A DNA stretch of 64,000 nt from Quercus robur (Eukaryota > Streptophyta > Magnoliopsida > Fagales > Fagaceae), in the NCBI RefSeq assembly GCF_932294415.1, contig NC_065545.1, forward strand, positions 40,028,327-40,092,326, in the 5' to 3' direction. The stretch's first letter is position 1. Each line of letters opens with the position of its first letter. The position numbers and the translations under genes were made by a program. Below, one piece after another: positions 46,701 through 57,192 of the stretch. Under the pieces are notes generated by a model. It was not told the origin of the DNA and did not search any database. It was given only the letters and a program-made list of their open reading frames with translations.

Positions 46701-49700
46701 AAGTTTGAAGCCAAACTTTGTTCACTGAGTAATCTAAAATGATTTCATATGTGGCTTGAAGGCCAATGAAATTTACCAGTAAATAAAGTTTATTTAAATA
46801 AACTTTGAGTGAAAAGGTCTATGAGGTTAAAAATTACTTGGAATAAAGTTAAGAAGAAGGATATCATAGATAGAGAGGTGACAGAGAGTATGACCTTAAA
46901 TAGAGCAAAATAACTCTAGGGGGAAAAAAAAGGTACATGTGACCAAACCTATTTTTTCTTTTTTTCTTGATAATTACACACACCTGATGGGCCTTGAACC
47001 AACAACCTCACCTCCACCTTGCACTCACAAGAGGAGGTAGTGCCATTTGAGTTAAATCCCATTATCATTGCCAACCCTTGTTGAAAAAGGATCCAATTAG
47101 CTATCCAAACAAATTGGGATTAAGGTTTAGTTAGTCGAGTCTATATCCAACAAAGGGGATTGGTGAGGGATATCATTAAAAAAAAATTAAAAAAAAAATG
47201 ATGGATTACGAATATGCGAAGGTAGCATATATCAAGATAGGTTAGCATAATAGGAAAAGGTAAGAGAGCAAAGATGCACTATATATAAATGTGTAGATTG
47301 TGTTACCCTGTTGGGCTATGTAAAGCCTAGTTGTGTTTGATCTAGATTATGACCCGACCTGATATAAAAGTGCTAATGTTTTAAATGGGAGATTTTCTAA
47401 GGCTTAGTTCATGGAGCGAAGGCTTGGCCCATTCTGAATTCGCAGTGCAAGATGTAAATACCGATGTTTGTCAAATTAGGGTTTGGTGTGTTGTTTTGAG
47501 AGAAAAAAATTTATACTGCCGCATCTTGTATTTTTCCCTGAAAAATGAAATCATTGTCATAGGAAAATTTCCGAACCATGTAAATATTGTCTTGTGTGAT
47601 TATTTTCTAACACATTTTTCTCTATTTTTGCATCACATAGATCTAGGAATTTCATTTATGAATCCTTCACACCCCATCATGGTGAGCATATGCTAAGTTC
47701 CACATTAGGTGTCAACTAAATTGATTTAAACATAAAAGTGGGTATGGGAATCCTAATTGTTACATGTCCTTTTGAGATATCATGCAGACATGGCTAATGT
47801 GTCCCTAGTCATAACATTGATACCTAGAAAAGGTCATACACGAATCAAGTAAAAAGAAAAAATGCCTAAACAACCAACAGAATCTTACACATTCACTGAC
47901 CAAGTAAACAATGATAAGTAGACTTCTGTAAGCAACAAGGAAAAATTGACTCCTAACAATCGCTAATCAGAGTTTCAAGACTAGCAATGGGATAATATGA
48001 CTGACCTCACTGGGATCTGTTTGGGCAATGATGGCATTTAAGGGGTCATCTCTTTTCAATCGACTCTCTTCGTTAGGCATTATAGCATCTTTCAATGGAC
48101 ATTCACGATCGCCACTTTGATGACCATAAGTTCCACATCTTAGACATTTCACATTGCGCACTTCAACTCCAAATGGTTTCACCCTTCCAGCAACTCCAGT
48201 TTCCAACCTGGAAAAATTAATCATGGATAAAATTGACATCTAAATCAGTGTTCACCAATCACAACAGCATATATGCTATACTAAAAACAACTGCAAAAAT
48301 AATAGCAATTCAAAGACGACTTGTTTGTACATAACCAGAGGGGAGCACCAAGTAAGAGTTCATTTCGCTTGATATTTCATTTCTAAAGGATGAACAACAG
48401 AAGCCTGAAGAAGGCTTATAATATTATGACCTAAAAGTTGTAATGTATAATATACCTACCACAAGCACTTTCAACACACTCAAAATAGACGACTACATAT
48501 TCAAGCCTCCCTTTTAAATAAAGCAACTAAATATAAGCTAAGGACTCCTTTCAACCATGTAAAAATACTCGATTTCATGTGGAGGGGAATCAAAATCAGA
48601 AAATCTTTAAAAACTGCGGAGTTAAAAATCAACATAGAAGTTTATGATTACTTACCAGTTACACCACAGAAAACTCAATTGTAGAGAAATCCATGCTGCA
48701 TGCTGCAATTGTGCCAAACTTTAAAAGTTGCACAACATTATTTGTGTATTGTTATATTTTACATTGAGCTATTGCAAGGGACCTATGGTCTATGTTTTTC
48801 TCCTTATTTGGTTTTTCTAGAGTCATTCCTTACTCAAAGAAAAGTCTTCTAGCTTGTTGAAGAGGTGGGTTCAAGGGCCATCAAAGCATGAAGGTATGGA
48901 ACACTATTCCCCTTTGTCTTATGTGGTGCATTTAGAAGGAGTGCAATTCTAGGTTCTTTGGCTACTTCCTGCCCCCTCTGCAGGAAGTATTCTTCTTTTA
49001 ATAAAATTATTCTTTCATATATATAAAAAAAAAAAAAAGGAGTAATTCTAGGTCTTTGAAGGGGTTGAATCTTCATTGCTCCAATTGTTATTTTTTCTTA
49101 GATTGCTGTTAGAGAAGATAATTGTTTTTTCTTTTTTGGAGGTTTTAATCTTTGTAACTTTAGGATTTAAGCTGTTGTGTAGCTCTTGTATACTTCCCGT
49201 GAAATAAGGCTCACACTTTTCTTTCTTTTAATAAACTTTAGTACTTACATATATAAAATTATAGAGAACTACTCTCCATATTTCTAAAAAGCCTGTAGGA
49301 AAGTTCCCAAAACATGGAAGAATTACAAAAGTATGTATACTTTTGTAATACATGCCCAAATTGTTCATGGTGAACCCTACTTTACAACAGAAAGACCTGT
49401 CAGCTCCTCAGTCTCTCCAACATCCCACTGGAACAAATTCACTCTCAAACACAACACCGCTTTGAAGTACAAAATAACAGACCAGATATAAGAAAGGAGT
49501 TCAGCATCAGCATCACCAAAAATAACAGTGTCATCCGCAAACAACAAATGGGAGACTGTCACAATTCCTCTAGAATCGCTCCCAACTCAAAAACTAGAAA
49601 GAAAACCACCCTCTACAGATTTAGTTCACACTCTATTTATGATCTCCGTAACAAGAATAAGGGCCCGTTTGGTTTTCCCATCACTCAGTTTTCTTAACTC

Positions 49701-52700
49701 AATTTTCAAAATTCATCAATCATAACTCAAATCCCACTTTCACTGAAAAACCCCAAAACTCCTGTTTGGCTTAAAAACTCAATCACATATCTCATCTTTT
49801 TAACTCAACTTTTGCCAAAGTTGTGGACCCCACCCACTAACATTACACAGTGGTGAAACTGTTTCCTACCCACATGAACATGCTTTTCTTCTTTTCTTTT
49901 TTTCCTCTCCCTCATTTTAACCCATCAGAAAACCACATTCTTCTTCTCTCGCCTCCCACATCAACGCACAAGCACAACAGAACATGGCCCCTTCTTCTTT
50001 TTGATCTTCCTTCATTTTTTCAATTTCAGTTTCTTACCCACAATACCCATTTAACACAACTCTTTCTAAACCATGATTTTACGCCAAAACCCTCTGCTAA
50101 ACTGGGATTGTGGTCAGGGGCAGTGAGCACAAAGCAGTGAAAACCATGCCGTTCTTCCCTCGCCTCTCACATCAACGCACACGCACAACAGGTTCTCTTC
50201 TTCTGTTTGATCTTCTTTCTTTTTTCAATTTCAGTTTCAGTTTCAGTTTCGTACCCTCAATTTTCTCTGTATCTCCCCTCTTCAATCTGTATTTGATTTT
50301 TTTTTTTTTTTCTCTTCTTTGTTTCTTTCTCAGCTGTTTTTGGTTGGTTTAAATCGGTGGTTATTGGGTTTAAAGTGGTGGGTTGTTTCAGTGGTTGCTA
50401 GGTTCGGATTGGTGATGGTGGGTTTCGGTGGTGGTCATTTGGGTGTTGGCTAGGTTTCACGGTAGAGATCTAGTTTAAGTCACGATGGAGATTGGGTTAT
50501 GGGTAACGGTGGAGATCAAGTTTGAGATTGGGTTTTTGGGTTTCAGTTGTTTCTCGATCTCAGTTCTTGTATTTCAGTTCCAATGGTGGTCGATATGGAG
50601 AGTGGTGGAGGCGTGGCTTGAATCGGTTGGGGCTAGGTTAAATCAGTTGGGGCTGGTTTTGTGTTTCGGTGGTGTGGATCGGCGGTTGGTTTTGTGGGTT
50701 GATTTTGGTGTTCTGGCAGTGGCTGAGTTTCAATTTCACAGTGATTTTTGGCGGCACTGGGTTTGTTGTAGTGGTGCTTGCAACGGTAATACCAAGCAGG
50801 CTTTGAACTGACATGACAACACACAAGTTATGGGCCCCACAGAGTCCAAATATTTACGTTGGTGCCATTGAGTTTCTTATCTCAGTTTTTGAAAACACCC
50901 ATTTGTTGTTTCCTATTTCCATCACTCTAACTCAAATTTTTGAGTTTTGAGTGATGGAAACAAGGGTTGAAAACCAAGCCAAACAAGAATTTTTTTGTGG
51001 GACCCACATGTTTTGAGAACTCAGTTGTGAAAATTGAGTGATATGATCCAAAAACACCCTCATCCAAACAGGCTCTAAATAATCATGGTGAAAGAAGTTC
51101 TCCTTACTTGGGTGACTATTGTTTATATTAATAAGAATTACTTTACTTAAAAAAAAAAAAAACACAAAAACTCCTTGCTGCAAACCCTCTAGAGCTACTA
51201 AAGCCAAATGGAGTGCCCTCAGCCAAAAATGAAAATCTAACCATTGAAATGCAAGATAGGGGGAAAAAAATATCATTTTTTTCCAATTCTAGCCGAAACT
51301 AAATCTACCCTGCATATAGATTATACAGTCCCAGTTCACATGGTCATAAGATTTCTTAGTATCTAGTTTCCAAACTAGTGCTTAACCATTAATCCTACAA
51401 TTGAGGCACTCATTAGCTATGAGAACTAAATAATAAAAATTCTGTCACTGTCCAATAAAAGCATTATGAGAATCTGACACCAATTTCCCTGGAACCCTTT
51501 TTAATATATTCCCAAAACCTTTGTTAAGAGCTTATAAACACTTCCAATCAAACTTTTCAGTCAAAAGATCCTAATATCTAGAGAAATCATTATACACCAC
51601 CACTCATTCAACTAAGAACATCAAATAATCCTGCAATACTGATTTAAACTCCTATCACTACAATTTATGCATAAAGTCAATTCTATCTCATACTATAACA
51701 CTGAAACAATGGTAGTTAAGTTAATTCCACTTATATTGACACAAGTTCATGACTGTAAGCAGCAAAAAAGCACATCACATCACTGGATGAAATAGCAAAA
51801 CACGTGTTGACGTAACGGCAAACAACATCATGTCAGTTAATGTCATGAATGAGGAGGCACAATGAAACATACCGCGGAGCATTTTTCAAAACTTCAAATT
51901 CCTCTTCAGTTGGTAAATGCCGGCCAAAAACATCCTTTGGCCTCGGTTTCTTCTTTTCTTCCCCAGAACGGTCTCTAATGGGCACAGATTCAGGTGGGTG
52001 GTGTTGGGTTTTGTTATCATCAGCATCAGCATCAGCAAGCTCTGCAGCTTTGGCACTTTCTGGGTTGTAACCGGGTGGCCGAACATACATGAAGCTAACA
52101 GCTTTCATCATCTCCACCTGTGATGATTTGATTGGATTCAAATAATTAATTAATTAATTATAAAACCCCATTTCAACCTATGGTGTCACCGTTCAGTTTT
52201 TGGTATAGACAAAGATTGAACCCAATTTCTTATTCAATCATCAGAAACTTTAACAGTTAAGCTAACCGAAACTACGAAAACCCATTTCTAATCATATAAG
52301 AAAAAGTAATGTAAATATGGAAAATAATAGAAAGAGAGGAAAGAGACCTTTTCTTTTTCTTTCTTGGAGATGAGAGCAGTTTGGCGAAAGAATTCCTGCT
52401 CCTGAGCATACTGCACGTTTTGAAACATTACCCAAATTAACAAAAAATGGCCAAAAACACTGAATCCAAAGAAGGAAGGAGGGATTGATGAATGAATGCC
52501 TCGCGAGCGACTTCTTCGGCACGGCGCTCGCGGTTGGCGTGGGTCTGTTCGGCGATCCACTTGCGGCGTTGGTTGGGATAAGAGAGAGGATGCCATGGCT
52601 TTTGGTTTAGGTAAGAGTGGCTCCACGCTGTTCCTGCTTTCGTCTTGTAATCAACTTCACCTTTGTCTTTATCTGAAAATCTCTTGCTCAGCCTTATTCC

Positions 52701-52718
52701 TCCCTCTTCTCCTTCCAT
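43767..52718 (-). CDS. CIR1-like zinc-knuckle, RS-rich nuclear protein
   Basis: Six exons give 583 residues: 52,500-52,718; 52,348-52,410; 51,873-52,117; 48,006-48,207; 44,773-44,887; 43,767-44,674 (1,752 bp, phases consistent). Residues about 35-90 resemble the CIR N-terminal domain ([19 protein letters not shown]... EYAQEQEFF). A zinc knuckle [16 protein letters not shown] uses C197, C200, H205 and C212. The C-terminal 230 residues are Lys-, Arg- and Ser-rich, with a 22-residue degenerate repeat ([19 protein letters not shown]) in about ten copies. The order matches animal CIR1, a corepressor also linked to splicing bodies; a role in nuclear RNA processing is inference. Exon 1 ends with GAG followed by GC, so intron 1 appears to be GC-AG; a weak GT six bases earlier is the alternative. 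Introns 3 and 4 hold LINE and Harbinger insertions. Confidence 0.88.
43790..44460 (-). repeat. 66-bp coding repeat in the CIR1-like gene
   Basis: Within the last exon a 66-base unit (22 codons) is repeated about ten times with drift, most regularly at 43,860-44,060. It encodes SEDSD-x-x-RHHR-x-x-KSRxK. The repeat keeps a second minus-strand frame (43,682-44,440) open for 252 codons; that frame is a by-product of the repetition. Confidence 0.75.
45420..45770 (+). repeat. LTR-like remnant in a CIR1-like intron
   Basis: The segment has an AGGGTTTAGCAATCCTTTAT part and then CCTAGGTGTTGACTCC-type short repeats, resembling 36,650-37,020. No ends were found. It directly precedes the LINE tail at 45,797. 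Confidence 0.35.
45797..46670 (-). mobile_element. 5'-truncated LINE with long open frame
   Basis: A poly-T run (45,797-45,810) is the A-tail of a minus-strand L1-type LINE. A 257-codon frame (45,895-46,668) is still open and encodes the reverse-transcriptase protein's C-terminal zinc-binding region: [12 protein letters not shown]... [44 protein letters not shown]. It is the best-preserved LINE here, so probably a younger copy than 37,960-38,839. It lies in the intron between CIR1-like exons 4 and 5, in the same orientation as the gene. It lacks the reverse transcriptase and endonuclease and cannot move by itself. Confidence 0.85.
46970..47085 (-). repeat. SINE-like repeat
   Basis: Another member of the family at 2,384-2,500, with TGGTTCAAGGCCCATCAG at the box-B position on the minus strand and the CAAATGGCACTACC part at box A. 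It lies in a CIR1-like intron. Confidence 0.5.
48840..49655. mobile_element. LINE fragments in CIR1-like intron 3
   Basis: Two LINE-like 3' ends (about 48,840-49,040 and 49,080-49,260, each with AATAAA-type words and an A- or TA-rich tail) are followed by an antisense piece at 49,377-49,562. That piece reads [14 protein letters not shown], the FADD active-site box of LINE reverse transcriptases. The pieces are not collinear and look like separate decayed inserts. The Harbinger-type element at 49,661 follows immediately. Confidence 0.65.
49661..51075. mobile_element. Harbinger-type non-autonomous element, 1,415 bp
   Basis: The ends GGGCCCGTTTGG and (complement of right) GAGCCTGTTTGG are inverted, with similar subterminal CACTCA-type text. 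TAA is duplicated at 49,658-49,660 and 51,076-51,078. The interior has an imperfect direct repeat (TTCTTCCCTCGCCTCTCACATC-like, near 49,950 and 50,160) and a G/T-rich stretch (50,330-50,780) with several chance frames. No transposase seen. It lies in intron 3 of the CIR1-like gene. Confidence 0.78.
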
Positions 52719-53026
52719 TTCTCCTCCTTTTTCTTTCTTACACCTTCTCTCCTCTCTCCTCTCTCCTCTCTCCTCCCTACCCAGATTCTCTCTCTACACT
52801 CTCTGACTCTCAACTAAACACACCCATCTTCTCTCTCCTTATTGGGCCTTCATCTTAGACCCCAGCCCAGCCCAACCATCCACCTCCTTTACTTTTTTTT
52901 TTTTTTTTTTTTTAATGGTTGATAAAAAAAATGTTAATGGTTTCGCGCTCTTAGTGCGGTCACTCCACAAATATGAGTAGTTGTAGGGTGTGAGGGACAA
53001 GAGCTGTAATTCAAGTTTATAAAAAA
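52719..53026. promoter_or_regulatory. Upstream region of the CIR1-like gene
   Basis: On the minus strand the 100 bases before the start codon are GAGA-rich (GAGAGGAGAGAGGAG units at about 52,745-52,790), typical of a plant leader or core promoter without a clear TATA box. A poly-T tract lies at about 52,892-52,913. No other gene is seen. Confidence 0.35.
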
Positions 53027-53918
53027 CTAGTCGCTAACCCGTGCGATGCACGGGATAATTAACAAATGTTAAATAATACACTACAAAATTCTCACCAAAA
53101 AAAAAAAGAGTCCAAAAACTCTCCAGTCTCCTCCCCTCCATCGACTTCTCTCATGTTGCTACTCATTAAGCCATGCTTTCCACACGCCCCAAAACCTTGT
53201 TAAACTCCTCAACCTCTATTTATAATAAGTTATTGTCTCTCTTATTAATCATCTGTCAATTGCATATGAGGATCGGATTTCTCAACTAACCCATGCTTGA
53301 TAAACCAATTAAAATCTCAACTTGATAATAAAAATAATCAAAACTGACATTGAAGACTCTCTCAAATTTGAATTAGAGGCTAAGTATTACCTATGATGCT
53401 ATATACTTTGTACCACAAATTTCACGGGAGCTAAACAAAAACTAAAACTAAAGAAAAACACAAAAAAAAAAAAAGATAAGATATTAAGAAAATTACCTGT
53501 ATGCATATATTTCAATGCACGTAGCATATGATAAAGAAAAAACTGGTGATGCTCACAAGTCAAGTCATCATTAGCAACATGATGCGCTTAATTTCAACAA
53601 TATCCAAATGTCGTAAAAGCCTGAGCAACTTGACTTTACACAAGATCCATATGGTTTAATATATATATATATATATATATAGATAATGATTTTATATTAT
53701 ATATTTGTTGAAATTTTTGTTATAGAATTTTAGTTGAAGTAGAATTTTCAAGCTCTTAAAACATATATCTAGTAGAGTTTTATTTAAACTAAACTATTGT
53801 AACATTACAGGTTGAAGAGAAATAATAAATATATAAGATATAAAACCTAAAATAAAAAGAATCTAAAATAAAATAAAAAGTGGTGACGTGGAAAATTGTG
53901 GGAGTTTTGGAGGCTTCG

Positions 53919-53958
<40 letters not shown>
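53027..53958 (-). mobile_element. Non-autonomous Helitron, 932 bp
   Basis: On the minus strand the element starts TCTATATATATA at 53,958 and ends CTAG at 53,027. A perfect 17-base hairpin CCCGTGCATCGCACGGG (53,038-53,054) lies seven bases before CTAG. It sits between an A (53,959) and a T (53,026) with no target duplication. A 5' TC, a 3' CTRR preceded by a hairpin, and A/T insertion together define Helitrons. No Rep/helicase coding sequence is present, so it is non-autonomous. The TA-rich 5' end has expanded into a microsatellite. Confidence 0.82.
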
Positions 53959-54062
53959 TAACTACACATGTCTATACATTTAAATTAAATTAAAGTATAA
54001 TTTCTATCTTGTAAATAAAAAAAACAGTTTTCTAAACGAGAATCAATAACAGCTTACACTTA

Positions 54063-55682
54063 GAGTATTCACATCTCAAAATTCTATCACATTCTATTTT
54101 ACCATCCTAAAAAGCTACTTTATCAATTATATCATACTATTTTACAATACACCCAAGATCCCAAAATTCTATTTTTTTTTCCCCATTTTATTTAAATATT
54201 CTATTTTATTCTTATGTGCACCAAGAATGAGGCTAATGAGCTGGACCTCACTTGGGCTCACAACTTATTCGTGAAGTGGGTTTAGGATTTCCTATTTTGA
54301 ATCTTTCTCAGTACAGAGACCCAACGGAGCTACCTTTCCCTTTGAACTGCTTTCCTCTCTCTATCCTACTACTGCATTGGCTTTATTCTTTCTTACTCTC
54401 TCTCTATTCTTAGTTTCCTTATGAGCCTCTTTCCTTTTTTCCCCCTTTTTTCCTCTTTAGCTTCTCATATTTATAGCCTAATAAGTAGTGGGGAGTTATG
54501 ATTACTTTCATGGTTAATGGCAAGGGAGGTCCAATGTCGCTAACCCTAAGTGGGTGTTTTGGTAGGAGTGGGGTGTGGTACAAGTGGCCTTAGAACTGAT
54601 TCCCACCTCCGGAGAGTTACTCGGCAGCGATATGCCCTAAGGCATTACCGGGCAGCCGAGAGATGGTACCCCTGGGCAGTTGTCTCTTTGCTTGGGAAGT
54701 GGTTCACCAGGCGTGATCCAAGTGACGTAGCATGGTATGTACTGATGAAGATCATTTGCCCAATGGGCTTTAAGGTGGCCTGAGGCCTGGGCCTAAGGGC
54801 GGTATAGGCCATACTATCGGGTTGGAGCTCAAGGCCCAAATGGGCCTGGATAACCCAGTACCGTACAATTCCCTTTTTTACTATTTCTCTTTTTCTCTTC
54901 CTTTTCCTCTCTCTCCCTCAACCTTTAGCACCAGTTGAACACATAGAGCCACACACACACATAGACCCATGATACACCGATCCACCTATCCAAACCCATC
55001 ACTACATACACATAACCACACACACACAAACACAAACCATTAATAGAGCCACACACACACAAACCATCAAACCAATCGGAGCCAACAACAGCCACCACAC
55101 CCACCACCTGAACCACGCCGCCAAAGAAACCCACACCTCCAAAGAAACCCACCACTGATCCGCCACAATCTCCACCACAAACCCACTAGATCGAAGAGAG
55201 AGGCTAAGAGTTTAGGGTTGGAAAGACCCATTAAACTAGCCCACGCCGTGAGAGACCTATCAGACCATGCCAGGTGAGACAGTGGCCAACAACGGCCTGG
55301 GCTTGTGCGTCGTTGGGTGAGACGTGGTTTAGGCTTGGCGTTGTTGGGCGATGGTGCCCTAAGGGAAAGCAAAGGGAGAGGAAGAAATCATTGAGAGAGA
55401 GCAAAGGGAGAGGGAGAAATCTAAGAGAGAGAGAGGCGTGGGAGACAAACTTGAGAGAGTGGGAGAGTCAGGGAGATAGAATGGAGAGAGAAAAAGAATA
55501 AAATAATATTTTTGGTTTTGTAATATTGCTACAGTGCGGTTCTACATTTAGAACCACACTGTAACATTATTACAAATTTTTTTGTAATAGTTGACTTTTA
55601 CAAGTTCGAATGTAGGGGGGTTTGGGTTTTTATGCTATATTTTCTCTATATATGGCATATGCCATTCCCAATGTGAATGTTC
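54063..55682. mobile_element. Harbinger-like element with a nested insert
   Basis: The left end GAGTATTCACAT and the complement of the right end GAACATTCACAT are inverted, flanked by TTA at 54,060-54,062 and 55,683-55,685. The interior includes a GC-rich, CCACC-rich stretch (54,940-55,480) and a hairpin GTGCGGTTCTAC/GAACCACAC near 55,535. The termini are short, so the call rests on their form plus the TTA duplication. A possible LTR (54,215-54,867) appears inserted within it. Confidence 0.55.
54215..54867. mobile_element. Possible solo LTR
   Basis: The segment begins TGTGCACCAAG and ends CAGTACCGTACA (TG...CA) and is much GC-richer than its flanks, with GGGCCT-type words near its right end. 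Flanking bases (ATTCT near the left end, ATTCC on the right) almost match but are not placed exactly. Boundaries are therefore tentative. Confidence 0.4.
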
Positions 55683-56151
55683 TTAGGCTTTATTGTAAAA
55701 TTGTTGATAAAATATTCTACCCTCCAATTGCAGGCAGCAGTAGCACTACTTTAATCTTAGGATAATCTTATCTTATCTTCTCAATCCCTTGCTGTTCTCT
55801 CTCCCTCCCTCACCTTGCCGCCATCGCCGGACCTCCCTCAACTCATCACCACCGTTTTGGACCTCCCTCACATCGCCGCTGCCAAGCCCTACCTCCCTCT
55901 TCATTAGCTTTCCCTCACCTCACCACTGGCAAGCCCCACCCTCCCTCTTCATCGGCTCTCCCTCATCTCCGCCGCCTCACCCCCTCACCCCCTCACTCTG
56001 ACCATCTCCCTCCTCCTCGTCCTTCTTATTCTCCACCCCACCGACAACCCCCCTTGGCTTGCCTCTCCCCTCTCTCTCCTTATCCTACATACCTCGATCT
56101 GTCCTTGTCCTCCTCCTCCTTAAAACCCAGGTGATTTAAAGTACTCCTAAC
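55683..56151. other. Intergenic, C-rich, no gene
   Basis: Bases 55,790-56,110 are rich in CCTCC and CTCACC words and give a 70-residue open frame without family resemblance. Nothing else is seen. Confidence 0.4.
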
Positions 56152-56160
56152 ATAAAGCGG

Positions 56161-56453
56161 CTAAATTTGCCAAATAGCACAAATTTTAATAGCACATTAT
56201 TGGAACTCGAGTTTAACAAAGTAGAGATTTAATTGAAACTCGAATTTCAAGCATCACGAAGCCCGCCAAGCAGTGGAGCCCCATATTGTGGAGCTCCTTA
56301 TTACTTAGAATTGGAGTTTGTCAAATTTGAGTATAAATATAAGTAAATAATTTTGTATACTTGTCAAATTTGAGTATAAATATAAGTAAATAATTTTGTA
56401 TACTTTTTTCCTAAAATATTGGTAAAATTGTGCTATTCAGTAAATTTCACCGA
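56161..56453. mobile_element. Mutator-type MITE, 293 bp
   Basis: A perfect 9-bp duplication ATAAAGCGG flanks it (56,152-56,160 and 56,454-56,462). The ends are imperfect inverted repeats sharing AATAGCACAA and AAATTT. Inside, a 44-bp unit (TTGTCAAATTTGAGTATAAA...) is repeated twice in tandem at about 56,308-56,404. No coding capacity. Confidence 0.75.
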
Positions 56454-56492
56454 ATAAAGCGGTAGAAGTAGTAGCAGATATGAGATAATCCA

Positions 56493-56650
56493 ACCCAATG
56501 GGGTTGGTTGAGTGGTTGGGCATTCAGTCTCAAAGTGGTTATCTTGGGTTTGACTAGGAGCTCTCTAGTTCAAGTCTGGGCAACAACACTTTGAAAAAAT
56601 TCCCTGAGTCAGTGATTTGCCTCACTATGGACCTATCTATTGCGACCAGT
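56493..56650 (+). repeat. tRNA-derived SINE
   Basis: GGTTGAGTGGTTGGGC (box A-like) is followed about 50 bases on by TAGTTCAAGTCTGGG (box B-like), then an unrelated body. This resembles a SINE head derived from a tRNA; no cloverleaf 3' half is present. The neighbouring foldback element appears inserted in its tail. Confidence 0.6.
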
Positions 56651-56658
56651 GATTAGTT

Positions 56659-57030
56659 GGCAAAATTTGCTATTTAGACTGAATTTAGAAATTTTTTTGG
56701 AGAATAGCATGCGCGTCAAACTAATTAGTTAGTTGGATTGTTTTTGGAACTCGAGTTTGCCAAACTCGATTTTGGGCTGGAAAGCAAATTCTATAGTGGC
56801 GTTTTTTTAGTTCCTATAGCAGCGTTTATAGAAAACACCACCATAGGATACATATAGTGGCGTTTTTGACAAACGCCACTAAAAAAAACGCCACTATAGT
56901 TTGAATTTTGGGTCGGAACTCGAGTTTGCCAAACTCGAGTTCCAAAATTAGTCCGACTAGCTAAATAGTTTGACGTGCATGCTGTTCACAAAAAAAATTT
57001 CTGAAAACAGTCTAAATACCAAATTTTGCT
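56659..57030. mobile_element. Foldback Mutator-type MITE, 372 bp
   Basis: Inverted arms of about 150 bases (GGCAAAATTTGCTATTTAGA on the left and AGCAAAATTTGGTATTTAGA as complement of the right) meet around a second hairpin of CTATAGTGGCG... and ...CGCCACTATAG. A perfect 10-base duplication GTGATTAGTT flanks it (56,649-56,658 and 57,031-57,040). It lies only about 160 bases upstream of the formyltransferase start codon and could influence its promoter or leader. Confidence 0.85.
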
Positions 57031-57192
57031 GTGATTAGTTTATTGTTGAAAGCTTTGAAGAAACGCATTAAAAAAAAAGAAAAAGAAAAAAAAAGAGATA
57101 ACCCCACGTCATATAAAGATGGTTCCAGCAACGCAAAGCAAAAACAAGAGCCTGAGTAGCCGTTGAAAAGAGAAAGAGAGACTGAGCGAGGA

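Noticed and set aside
52496..52858. 120-codon plus-strand open frame
   Set aside because: Antisense to CIR1-like exon 1 and its CT-rich leader.
56494..56590. Possible tRNA gene
   Set aside because: Box A and B words are present but there is no acceptor stem or complete cloverleaf; a SINE explains it better.
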